The position numbers and the translations under genes were made by a program. The notes under the pieces are model-generated. The model was not told the origin of the DNA. It saw only the letters and a list, made by a program, of their open reading frames with translations, and ran no database searches. From assembly GCA_023336875.1 (NCBI GenBank), contig JAMBLH010000150.1:1-9888 (forward strand): a stretch of DNA of 9,888 nucleotides, written 5' to 3'. Source of the DNA: Actinomycetes bacterium (GTDB lineage: Bacteria; Actinomycetota; Acidimicrobiia; Spongiisociales; UBA5794). This document shows positions 1-6,478 of this stretch, in pieces (position 1 is the first letter of the stretch; every line of letters begins with the position of its first letter).

Positions 1-803
1 AGGACGACTGCGAGTCCGACTCCCATCTGGGTCCACCCGATGACCTTTGCTTGGACTGGCGGCCTGCTGAGGGAGACGATGGCCACGAGTCCGACGATTG
101 CAATCGCCGCGACGCCAAGCCATGGAACGATCCCGGCAGCAGCAGCGATCGCAACGACTGCGATCGACGCCAACTGGACGACGTAGATGTTCCGAGCATT
201 CACCGGTTTGTCGTGCAGGCGTCGCACCTGGCCCCTGACGAGAACTATCGCGGCGACATCGCGTGCTGCGAGGATGAGCCAGAGGCCGAACGCGGGAGCA
301 AGGTCCCAACCTCCTGCGATTGTGATCGCCGCAACGGTTGCTCCCATCGCGATCGAACCGGACAGCTCAGCCACGAGTGCGCGGTTCTTGCTGTGCGCAT
401 CGGCCCGCAATGCCACAAGGGCGAAGGGCATGGCGACCAGTACCGGGATCCAGAACGCTCCATCCGCTGTAAACAGGGCGCCTATCGCGCCAGCGAGCGC
501 GATTCCCCCGTAGATGATCGAGAAGATCAGTGCAACGGTCGTTCTTGGCAGCCAACGACCCCTTACGACATCGGTGGAGAGAATCTTGACCGGGCGGCGG
601 GCGAGGAATATGCCGAGAGCCGCAGCCGAAATTTCCCACGCCGCTGCAGATGGCGCTACAAGGAGGCCGAGCAGAATCGGCTCAAGCGTGAATCCCCATC
701 CACCGTGTTCGGTCGGAAGTGCGATCGAGCGAATCCTCACTCGCGGTGTCGAGGATGGACTCGTCTCGGGGGTAGCAGCGAGCGGCTTCTTGAGCGATGA
801 CAC
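1..803 (-). CDS. YwiC-like integral membrane protein (3' end cut by window edge)
   Basis: I translated this frame by hand; it is open from the left edge to 803, giving at least 267 residues. Near the N-terminus it carries LPTEHGGWGF (residues 29-38) followed by EPILLGLL, the hallmark opening of YwiC-like proteins. Further on, ARDVAAIVLVRGQVRRLHDK (180-199) and QAKVIGWTQMG (251-261) are also typical of the family. Hydrophobic stretches separated by short basic loops indicate a multi-helix inner-membrane protein. Family members are usually about 240-270 residues, so only a short C-terminal piece is missing. The molecular function of the family is unknown. The GTG at 803 is chosen because TACGCT lies exactly six bases upstream, as in a leaderless transcript. 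A second GTG at 740, just before the conserved block, is possible but has no visible signal. The gene is divergent from the DDN-family gene at 873. The strand is secure because the conserved motifs appear only in this frame. Confidence 0.85.
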   Translation of the reverse strand, partial: MSSLKKPLAATPETSPSSTPRVRIRSIALPTEHGGWGFTLEPILLGLLVAPSAAAWEISAAALGIFLARRPVKILSTDVVRGRWLPRTTVALIFSIIYGGIALAGAIGALFTADGAFWIPVLVAMPFALVALRADAHSKNRALVAELSGSIAMGATVAAITIAGGWDLAPAFGLWLILAARDVAAIVLVRGQVRRLHDKPVNARNIYVVQLASIAVVAIAAAAGIVPWLGVAAIAIVGLVAIVSLSRPPVQAKVIGWTQMGVGLAVV

Positions 804-815
804 GCACCAAGCGTA
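804..815 (-). promoter_or_regulatory. Candidate -10 element for a leaderless YwiC-like mRNA
   Basis: On the minus strand TACGCT (815-810) is followed by six bases (TGGTGC) and then the GTG start at 803. This fits a TANNNT -10 hexamer with transcription starting at the start codon. No ribosome binding site sits directly before the GTG and no good -35 hexamer is visible. The same hexamer and spacing occur at the divergent gene at 873. Confidence 0.4.
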
Positions 816-860
816 GGCTCGGCTGCCTCCGACACCCAGTCGAGTCGTGCGGTCTTCAGT

Positions 861-872
861 TACGCTGCAGCG
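861..872 (+). promoter_or_regulatory. Candidate -10 element for a leaderless DDN-family mRNA
   Basis: TACGCT (861-866) is followed by six bases (GCAGCG) and the ATG at 873. This fits a TANNNT hexamer driving a leaderless transcript. There is no Shine-Dalgarno sequence before the ATG and no convincing -35 element. It mirrors the element at 810-815 on the other strand, so the two genes would be fired divergently from a region of about 70 bases. Confidence 0.4.
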
Positions 873-1349
873 ATGGGCGAATTCAACTTCAAGCAGAAGC
901 CGTCGGGAGCGTTCAAGTGGTTTCTTCATGTACCGACATGGCTCTACCGCGGCCATTTGGGGCTCCTGATGGGGAACCAGTTCATCATGATCGAGCACCT
1001 GGGCCGCAAGAGCGGGACCCTGTACCGCACCGTGCTCGAGGTGGTTGGCCGCTACCCGGACAAGGACGAGTGGATGGTCGCATCAGGTACTGGTCCGAAG
1101 GCGGACTGGTACCGCAACCTGCAGGCGGGCACCCTCCAAGCGGTCTGGGTTGGATCGAAGCGCAGCGATGCCTCAGTCCGATTCCTTGACGCCGAGGAGT
1201 CCGGATTCGTATTCCACGGCTACGAGACCGCCCACGCAAAGACTGCTTCCAAGCTTATGAAATTGATGGGAGTCTCGTACGACGGCACGGAGGATGGTCG
1301 AGTCGAGATGATGCGCGGCATCCCGATCGTCTCTTTCACTCTGGCGTAG
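873..1349 (+). CDS. Nitroreductase/deazaflavin-dependent oxidoreductase, DDN family
   Basis: This 158-residue protein has the size and motif order of the F420-dependent DDN family (split beta-barrel fold; Mycobacterium Ddn is the type member). Visible motifs are LGRKSG (43-48), which binds cofactor phosphate in the family, the LEVVGRYPD strand (55-63), and ASGTGPKADWYRNL (70-83), the strongest family signature. Members use reduced coenzyme F420 to reduce quinones, nitro compounds or other substrates; which substrate applies here cannot be told from sequence. The N-terminal FKWFLHVPTWLYRGHLG (14-30) is the amphipathic or membrane-associating helix seen in quinone-reducing members, which would place it at the membrane surface (inference). 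The start is supported by a -10-like hexamer six bases upstream. It converges on the UbiB-like gene ending at 1395, with a dyad at the junction. Confidence 0.85.
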   Translation: MGEFNFKQKPSGAFKWFLHVPTWLYRGHLGLLMGNQFIMIEHLGRKSGTLYRTVLEVVGRYPDKDEWMVASGTGPKADWYRNLQAGTLQAVWVGSKRSDASVRFLDAEESGFVFHGYETAHAKTASKLMKLMGVSYDGTEDGRVEMMRGIPIVSFTLA

Positions 1350-1385
1350 GAATCGACGGTGGATGCGTCCGGAATCTACGCCAGA
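1340..1385. terminator. Inverted repeat between convergent genes, possible two-way terminator
   Basis: TCTGGCGTAG (1340-1349) and CTACGCCAGA (1376-1385) are perfect 10-base inverted repeats around a 26-base spacer. The left arm contains the stop codon of the DDN-family gene, and the right arm lies just downstream of the UbiB-like stop at 1395 on the other strand. A transcript from either side could form the stem. There is no U-rich tract on either side, so a classical intrinsic terminator is not established. Confidence 0.4.
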
Positions 1386-1394
1386 CCGACATGG

Positions 1395-2732
1395 TCAGCG
1401 TTCGTGCCCTGGGTCCACATCTCCGTCCCCCATACCCATCGAAAGTGCGGCAGAACGGAGCATGGTTGGATCGTTGAGCGCCAGGCCCGTCAGAATCTCC
1501 GTCACTGCAGCCCGCTCGAAGGCATCGAGGCGATCGGCAGATCCAAAATCAATGAGACCCAGGTTCCCGTCCGGCATCACCATGACGTTGCCAGGGTGGG
1601 GGTCTGCGTGGAATCGCTCACCCGCAAGCATCGCGTTGACCTCTGCTCTGAACAAAGTGTCGGCCAGCTCCCTCCCGTGCTCGCCGCCCACGATGCCGTT
1701 CCGGCCGAGAGTCTCACCCGGCAGCAGACTGATGACGAGCACCGTTTCGCCGGAGAGATCCTCGAACACTGTCGGTGTTGCGATGTGGCCCTGACGCGCG
1801 AGGGAGACCCCGCATTCAATCGTGTTGCGAGCCTCGATGCGGTAGTCCATCTCTTCTCGGAGCTGCCGTGAGAACTGCTCAGCGAGTCCCATCACCCCGA
1901 GCTGCGCGGCCTCGCTGCTCTGCTGTTCTGCGAACGACGCAAGGTCAACGGCGATCCGCAAATCACGGTTGACAGCGTCCTCAATGTTCGGCCGCCGTAC
2001 CTTGACGACCACTTTCTCGCCGCTCGCGAGCGTCGCCTTGTACACCTGACCCAGAGAACCGGCACCGATCGGTGACCAATCGAACTCGGCGAAGACCTGG
2101 TCCACAGTCTCACCGAAGGCCGCGGAGAGCTCAGGTTCCACCTCTGAGCGGGGCGCCGGCTCGACGTCCTGATTGAGGAGGCCGAGCTCGTCAGCTGTCT
2201 GCGGGGGGATGACGTCGGGCCGAGTTGCGAGCAGTTGGCCGAGTTTGACGAAAATGCCGCCAGCGTCCTGTAGCGCTTCTCGAAGACGAATCCCGTACTC
2301 GGTGGCGTCCTCAGGGGATATCTCCTGACCCATGGCGAGCCCGAAACCCGACGCCAGTCCGTGACGGTTCGCGATCCTGGCGATCTCGGTCGAGCGACGG
2401 ACCCCACTCACCTTCTGCTGAATGAAGACCACAGGATTTGAGACTTCGGATCGAACAGGGCTACGCGCGGGATTGGCAAACGCCTCGAACGTGATGATGA
2501 TGACCATCGTCGCTATCAGACCGATGACCATCCCGATGAGAATCGCCTGATCCTGTGACATGTCCCTGGAGAGAAGGATGCGCGCCAGAACATCGCCGAC
2601 GAGGAGGCCACCAAAGGCGGCGACAACAGTCTTGGTCATAGAGAGTTTTGTGACTCCGAGGAGCCGCCTCGCTACCCATGCGAACAGTATGAACATGGGA
2701 ATCGCAAGGATGAGGTAGGTGACTGCTGGCAC
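1395..2732 (-). CDS. UbiB/AarF (ABC1) atypical kinase, membrane-anchored, short C-terminus
   Basis: The 445-residue product is a UbiB/AarF/ABC1-family protein kinase-like ATPase. Its hallmarks are in order: FVKLGQ (161-166, the KxGQ motif), GAGSLGQVY (223-231, the replacement for the P-loop), VVVKV with Lys244, EEMDY (293-297), HADPHPGN (375-382) and IDFG (394-397). Three hydrophobic segments (about 3-23, 35-55 and 62-82) precede the kinase-like domain, so it should be membrane-anchored at its N-terminus. Family members act in isoprenoid-quinone biosynthesis or lipid homeostasis; the substrate here is unknown. The protein stops about 50 residues after the DFG motif, whereas many relatives continue with a helical C-terminal region. 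It starts with GTG three bases after the E2 stop and has no clear Shine-Dalgarno sequence, so translation is probably coupled to the E2 gene. Confidence 0.88.
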   Translation of the reverse strand: MPAVTYLILAIPMFILFAWVARRLLGVTKLSMTKTVVAAFGGLLVGDVLARILLSRDMSQDQAILIGMVIGLIATMVIIITFEAFANPARSPVRSEVSNPVVFIQQKVSGVRRSTEIARIANRHGLASGFGLAMGQEISPEDATEYGIRLREALQDAGGIFVKLGQLLATRPDVIPPQTADELGLLNQDVEPAPRSEVEPELSAAFGETVDQVFAEFDWSPIGAGSLGQVYKATLASGEKVVVKVRRPNIEDAVNRDLRIAVDLASFAEQQSSEAAQLGVMGLAEQFSRQLREEMDYRIEARNTIECGVSLARQGHIATPTVFEDLSGETVLVISLLPGETLGRNGIVGGEHGRELADTLFRAEVNAMLAGERFHADPHPGNVMVMPDGNLGLIDFGSADRLDAFERAAVTEILTGLALNDPTMLRSAALSMGMGDGDVDPGHER

Positions 2733-2735
2733 GGA

Positions 2736-3863
2736 CTAACCCATCGTTTCGAGTTGTGTCGTCAATTCGGAGAGGAACCGCTGTCCAAGGGCGCCATCGA
2801 TCAGCCGGTGGTCATAGGAGAGGTCAATTGGGGCTACGAGTCCGATCGCAAGTTCTCCGTTCTCGACTACAGCCTGCTTCTTCGCCCTCCCGATGGACAC
2901 GATCGAACTGGTGCCGAACGGGATGATCGGTGTTCCATGCCCGCCCCCGAGGGCGCCGATGTTCGAGATGGTGAACGACTGGTCTGTGATCTCGGCCAGA
3001 GTGATCGTGCGTTCCTGCGCAGACCGGGCGAGCCGCTCGAACTCTGCAGCCAGATCGAGCGTTGAGAGCTCATCGGCTTTCTTCACGACGACAACGATCA
3101 GTCCGGCCTCGGTGTCGACAGCGAATCCAAGGTCGATGTGTCGCCTCACTGCCATCCCACCATCGACGAACGCCGAGTTGAATTCTGGGTACGTCTGAAG
3201 CAGCGGAATTGTGGCCTCGGCGACAAGAGCCTCGAGGGGTAGCGGCTTCTCCGCTTCCGAGGCGCGCCTGCTCATCATCTCCTCGGCCCGCATCTCTGCT
3301 TGGATCGTGACATGTGGAATCGTGCGCCAGGACTTCGCCATGTGGTCAGCAATGGTCTGGCGTGTCCTGCTGAGTGGCTCTACGTCCTGTTGCGACGCCG
3401 ACTCGATTGGCGCCGACTCAACGTCGGCTCGCGTGATGGCCCCACCCGCACCGGAACCGACGATCGTCGAGATGTCGATCCCCTTTTCGTTTGCAAGCCT
3501 GCGGACGATCGGCATCATCCGCGGACGGCCCTGAACTTGTATCGGCTCTGGTGAGGGCACGATTGTCTTGGCCGGCTTGGCCTCCGCTGGCTGGTCGTCG
3601 ATGGGATCTGCGATCGTATCCGTTGCGTCGCCGTCGACGATGAACAGGATCTCTCCCACCTCGACGGTTTCGCCCGCATGGGCGTGGATGGAGGTGATCG
3701 TGCCAGAGAATGGTGATGGGATCTCGACGACTGTCTTTGCTGTCTCGACCTCGACGAGGATCTGGTCGACTTCGACAGCTGCGCCGACGTCGACGAACCA
3801 TTTTAGGATCTCGGCTTCGGTGAGGCCCTCACCGATATCGGGCATTCGGAATTCCTTGGGCAT
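2736..3863 (-). CDS. Dihydrolipoamide acyltransferase (E2) of a 2-oxoacid dehydrogenase complex
   Basis: E2 transfers an acyl group from the lipoyl arm to coenzyme A at the core of a 2-oxoacid dehydrogenase complex. From the ATG at 3863 the product is 375 residues. It has an N-terminal lipoyl domain (about 2-78, lipoylated Lys43 in VETAKTVVEI), an acidic/proline linker (80-110), a peripheral subunit-binding domain (about 114-148, MMPIVRRLANEKGIDI) and the catalytic domain (about 160-375). The catalytic domain ends with the active-site HRLIDG motif (His352, Asp356). A single lipoyl domain and the sequence MPDIGEGLTEAEI point to the branched-chain or pyruvate E2 group; exact substrate is open. 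The frame continues upstream to an ATG at 3941, but those 26 residues are Arg-rich and precede the canonical MPKEFRMPDIGEG opening. No E1 or E3 gene is adjacent: upstream lies divergent pckA and downstream the UbiB-like gene. Confidence 0.9.
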   Translation of the reverse strand: MPKEFRMPDIGEGLTEAEILKWFVDVGAAVEVDQILVEVETAKTVVEIPSPFSGTITSIHAHAGETVEVGEILFIVDGDATDTIADPIDDQPAEAKPAKTIVPSPEPIQVQGRPRMMPIVRRLANEKGIDISTIVGSGAGGAITRADVESAPIESASQQDVEPLSRTRQTIADHMAKSWRTIPHVTIQAEMRAEEMMSRRASEAEKPLPLEALVAEATIPLLQTYPEFNSAFVDGGMAVRRHIDLGFAVDTEAGLIVVVVKKADELSTLDLAAEFERLARSAQERTITLAEITDQSFTISNIGALGGGHGTPIIPFGTSSIVSIGRAKKQAVVENGELAIGLVAPIDLSYDHRLIDGALGQRFLSELTTQLETMG

Positions 3864-3877
3864 TGGCGGCAAGAGTA
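3864..3877 (-). promoter_or_regulatory. Candidate -10 element upstream of the E2 start
   Basis: On the minus strand TACTCT (3877-3872) lies eight bases before the ATG at 3863, and no Shine-Dalgarno sequence intervenes. This resembles the -10-like hexamers before the genes at 803, 873 and 9748, with slightly longer spacing. It also supports the ATG at 3863 over the upstream one at 3941. No -35 match was found. Confidence 0.3.
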
Positions 3878-3898
3878 CCGGTGCAACAAACCGTCCGT

Positions 3899-3952
3899 TT
3901 GTCGTGAGGGTCCTCCGACGTCGTATCCTCATGGGGAGCATTCAAGAGAGGA
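3899..3952 (+). promoter_or_regulatory. Candidate pckA promoter and ribosome binding site
   Basis: TATCCT (3924-3929) could be the -10 element, with a poor -35 match TTGTCG (3899-3904) at 19-base spacing. A purine-rich GAGAGGA (3946-3952) lies three bases before the ATG at 3956 and is a clear, if close, Shine-Dalgarno sequence. The ribosome site is more secure than the promoter. Confidence 0.4.
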
Positions 3953-3955
3953 ACC

Positions 3956-5542
3956 ATGCGCGATCTATCCATGCACGGCATAAGTCCTGAAGCCGAGGTC
4001 TATTGGGATCTCGCTACTCCTGTACTCGTAGAACACACGCTTCGTCGCGGAGAGGGCGTCCTTGCGCACAAGGGCCCGCTGGTCGTTGACACCGTCCCCT
4101 ACACCGGACGGAGCCCAAAGGACAAGTTCATCGTCCGTGAAGAGACCACTGAGGACGAGATCTGGTGGGGCGACATCAACCACCCCGTTGAGCCGGAGGT
4201 CTACAACGCTCTCTATGACAGGGTGACGGAGTACCTCAGTCAGCACGACCTCTACATCCAGGATGTGTACGCGGCTGCCGACCCTGAGCATCAACTCGCA
4301 GTGCGAGCGATAACCACGAGTCCATGGCATGCCCACTTCGTGCGGAACATGTTTCGCCTACCCCGAACATTCGAACATGACGACACGATCGAGCCGTTCA
4401 TGCCCGACTTCACGATCGTCCATGCCCCGTACTTCAAGGCGATTCCCGAACGCGACGGGACGCGAAGCGAGGTCTTTATCATGATCAGCTTTGTCGACAA
4501 GGTCCTACTCATCGGTGGTACCAGCTACATGGGAGAGATGAAGAAGTCGGTCTTCTCCGTGATGAACTACCTGCTCCCAAAATCGGGAGCACTCTCGATG
4601 CACGCTTCTGCGAACGTCGGCGAGGCGGGAGACTCCGCAGTCATCTTTGGATTGTCGGGTACGGGTAAGACAACATTGGCGACCGACCCTTCGCGCCACA
4701 TGATCGGCGACGACGAGATCGGTTGGGGCGACGATGGGATCTTCAACATCGAGGGTGGCTCATATGCAAAGACCATCAGTCTGAGCATAGAGGATGAGCC
4801 GCTGATCTACGAGGCTGCGAATCAGTTCGAGACACTGCTCGAGAACGTCGTGCTCAATCCTGACAGCCGCATGGTGGAATGGGACGACGGTTCCAACACC
4901 GAGAACACGCGTTGCTCTTATCCCCTCCCGCATCTCCCCAATGTGGTGATGAGCGGTATGGCCGACCACCCGAAAAACATCGTGTTTCTCTCCGCCGACG
5001 CCTTTGGGGTGCTGCCCCCCATATCGAGGCTGACGAAGGAGCAGGCGATGTACTACTTCATGAGCGGGTATACGGCGAAACTTGCCGGTACCGAGCGCGG
5101 GATAAATGAGCCGGTGGCAACGTTCTCGCCATGCTTCGGCGCTCCCTTCCTGCCGCTGCCCCCCTCGTACTACGCAGATGTGCTCGCCGAGAAGATCGAC
5201 GAGTACAACCCCGGGCTCTGGATGATCAATACGGGCTGGACAAGTGGTCCCCATGGCGTTGGCTATCGCATAAGGATCCCTCACACAAGAGCAATGCTCA
5301 ACGCCGCGCTCGCGGGCGATCTTGATGAGGTTGAGTTCATCGAAGACCCGATTTTCGGGCTCTCGGTGCCAGTCGAGATCGAAGGCGTGCCGACAGAGTT
5401 GCTCCTCCCACGGGGCACCTGGGACGACGCGGCCGCATACGACACCCAAGCGAAGAAGCTGGCTGGCATGTTCAAGGCGAACTTCAGGCAGTACTCAGCT
5501 GGTGTCGATCAGGCAGTAATCGACTCGGGCCCTAAGGGCTGA
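3956..5542 (+). CDS. pckA: Phosphoenolpyruvate carboxykinase (ATP)
   Basis: The enzyme decarboxylates and phosphorylates oxaloacetate with ATP to give phosphoenolpyruvate, CO2 and ADP, the entry step of gluconeogenesis in the cytoplasm. The 528 residues match the usual length of the ATP-dependent family (about 520-540). Visible motifs are GRSPKDKF (51-58, substrate side), YMGEMKKSVF (191-200, catalytic lysine region), the P-loop GLSGTGKTTL (232-241), GDDEIGWGDDG (251-261, metal-binding kinase-2 region; the isoleucine stands where many members have histidine), TRCSYPL (318-324) and GYTAKLAGTERG (371-382, adenine-binding region). The ATG at 3956 has a ribosome binding site; Met6 at 3971 is an alternative without one. 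It is divergent from E2 and converges on the hydrolase gene 25 bases after its stop. Its last 84 bases recur at 8438-8521. Confidence 0.97.
   Translation: MRDLSMHGISPEAEVYWDLATPVLVEHTLRRGEGVLAHKGPLVVDTVPYTGRSPKDKFIVREETTEDEIWWGDINHPVEPEVYNALYDRVTEYLSQHDLYIQDVYAAADPEHQLAVRAITTSPWHAHFVRNMFRLPRTFEHDDTIEPFMPDFTIVHAPYFKAIPERDGTRSEVFIMISFVDKVLLIGGTSYMGEMKKSVFSVMNYLLPKSGALSMHASANVGEAGDSAVIFGLSGTGKTTLATDPSRHMIGDDEIGWGDDGIFNIEGGSYAKTISLSIEDEPLIYEAANQFETLLENVVLNPDSRMVEWDDGSNTENTRCSYPLPHLPNVVMSGMADHPKNIVFLSADAFGVLPPISRLTKEQAMYYFMSGYTAKLAGTERGINEPVATFSPCFGAPFLPLPPSYYADVLAEKIDEYNPGLWMINTGWTSGPHGVGYRIRIPHTRAMLNAALAGDLDEVEFIEDPIFGLSVPVEIEGVPTELLLPRGTWDDAAAYDTQAKKLAGMFKANFRQYSAGVDQAVIDSGPKG
5459..5542 (+). 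repeat. Direct repeat, copy A (3' end of intact pckA)
   Basis: The last 28 codons of pckA, including the stop, match 8438-8521 in the same orientation with 76 of 84 bases identical and no gaps. The copies lie 2,979 bases apart. Similarity ends at the stop codon on the right and at about codon 502 on the left. The stop region contains the small dyad GCCC-TAA-GGGC, present in the other copy as GCCC-GAA-GGGC. Confidence 0.85.
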
Positions 5543-5567
5543 TAGCAGGCAGATTGCGGGGGCGAGT

Positions 5568-6410
5568 TCACTCTCGTCGTTGGCGGTCGGTGATCCAGTC
5601 ACTGATGTCGCTGAGTACCGCGTCGCGGTTGGTGTCCAAGATCGGCTGGTGGTAGCCACCATCGTAGATTGTGAGGGTCTTGTCCTCGGCCGCCACGCGG
5701 TCATAGAACTCTTGTGATCCGCCTGGAGGAGTGATCACATCATCAGACCCGACGATGATCAGAAGGGGCACCAATAGACGGTCAGCGTTGGTCTGGACCC
5801 GCTCAACAGCCGCTTCGAACTCGACGGCGAACCGGACCGTCACTTTCGGATGGCGAAGAGGATCGGCTTTGAGCTTCTCCACCTCGAACGGGTCTCTCGT
5901 GAACGCGGCGAGGTCCAGCCCGGGGTTCACTGACAGGGTGGGCTTGACCTTCGCAAGTGCCCGCACCATGGGAGGCATCCAGGCAGGAACGTTGGGCTGA
6001 GCCAGTGAGGGCGCACTCGCTACCACACCGGCAAGAAGCGGATCAGCCATGGCGTATTCGAGTGCGATCAGCCCTCCAAGGCTCTGACCAAACAAGAAGA
6101 GTGGCAACTCGGGGTGCGCCTGACGGACTACTGCAACGAACGCGGCTACATCGTCGATGTAGTTATGCCAGTCCTCGACATGGCCTCGACGGCCCTCAGA
6201 TCGGCCGAAGCCCTGCAGATCAAGTCCGTAGACGGCTCGACCCGTCCCGAGGAGATAGTCGATCAAGTAGCGGTATGTCGGCTGACCTGAGTGACCACCA
6301 ACACCGGGGATATAGGCGACCACAGCGTCGGCTGGTTCGTCAGGTAGCCAGCGCTGGTACACCAGCGTGAGTGAATTCCCACCGACCAGGGTCGCTGTCT
6401 CAGGTTCCAA
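5568..6410 (-). CDS. Alpha/beta hydrolase, monoacylglycerol-lipase-like
   Basis: The product resembles the monoacylglycerol lipase / lysophospholipase group of serine hydrolases, which release fatty acids from monoglycerides or related esters. From the TTG at 6410 it is 280 residues. The oxyanion region is YIPGVGGHSG (33-42), followed by LDLQGFGRSEGRRGH (64-78), typical of the group. The nucleophile elbow is FGQSLGG (107-113, Ser110), the acid is probably Asp224 in GSDDVITPP (221-229), and the histidine is His254 in GGYHQPILD (251-259). No signal peptide is evident, so it is probably cytoplasmic. The TTG has an ideal AAGGAG eight bases upstream, and this start gives a family-like N-terminus. 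The frame also extends to a GTG at 6479 that overlaps the ligase stop codon by one base (TAGTG), adding 23 low-complexity residues. The gene lies directly downstream of the acyl-CoA ligase, suggesting joint use of released fatty acids. Confidence 0.88.
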   Translation of the reverse strand: MEPETATLVGGNSLTLVYQRWLPDEPADAVVAYIPGVGGHSGQPTYRYLIDYLLGTGRAVYGLDLQGFGRSEGRRGHVEDWHNYIDDVAAFVAVVRQAHPELPLFLFGQSLGGLIALEYAMADPLLAGVVASAPSLAQPNVPAWMPPMVRALAKVKPTLSVNPGLDLAAFTRDPFEVEKLKADPLRHPKVTVRFAVEFEAAVERVQTNADRLLVPLLIIVGSDDVITPPGGSQEFYDRVAAEDKTLTIYDGGYHQPILDTNRDAVLSDISDWITDRQRRE

Positions 6411-6418
6411 GAGCGTCT

Positions 6419-6424
6419 CTCCTT
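6419..6424 (-). promoter_or_regulatory. Strong ribosome binding site that decides the hydrolase start
   Basis: On the minus strand AAGGAG lies eight bases before the TTG codon at 6410, inside the frame that would be coding if the GTG at 6479 were used. It is one of the best Shine-Dalgarno matches in the window and argues for initiation at TTG, or for a second start within a longer product. Confidence 0.6.
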
Positions 6425-6478
6425 CTCGACCGCGACCAGATGCATCAGCCGATACGCTGGCGCCAACCCGTGAGGGCA

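Noticed and set aside
51..800. Long plus-strand open frame opposite the YwiC-like gene
   Set aside because: Its translation is Arg/Asp/Ser-rich with no family features, while the minus-strand frame carries the YwiC-like motifs.
1359..1871. Plus-strand open frames opposite the UbiB-like gene
   Set aside because: They overlap the conserved kinase-like motifs on the other strand and have no ribosome site or family resemblance.
4760..5449. Minus-strand open frame of 229 codons inside pckA
   Set aside because: It lies wholly opposite the conserved C-terminal half of pckA, is His/Arg/Gly-rich, and has no recognisable domain.
5520..5570. GCCC-TAA-GGGC dyad at the pckA stop as an intrinsic terminator
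   Set aside because: The stem is only four base pairs and no U-tract follows; the sequence is explained as conserved coding DNA.
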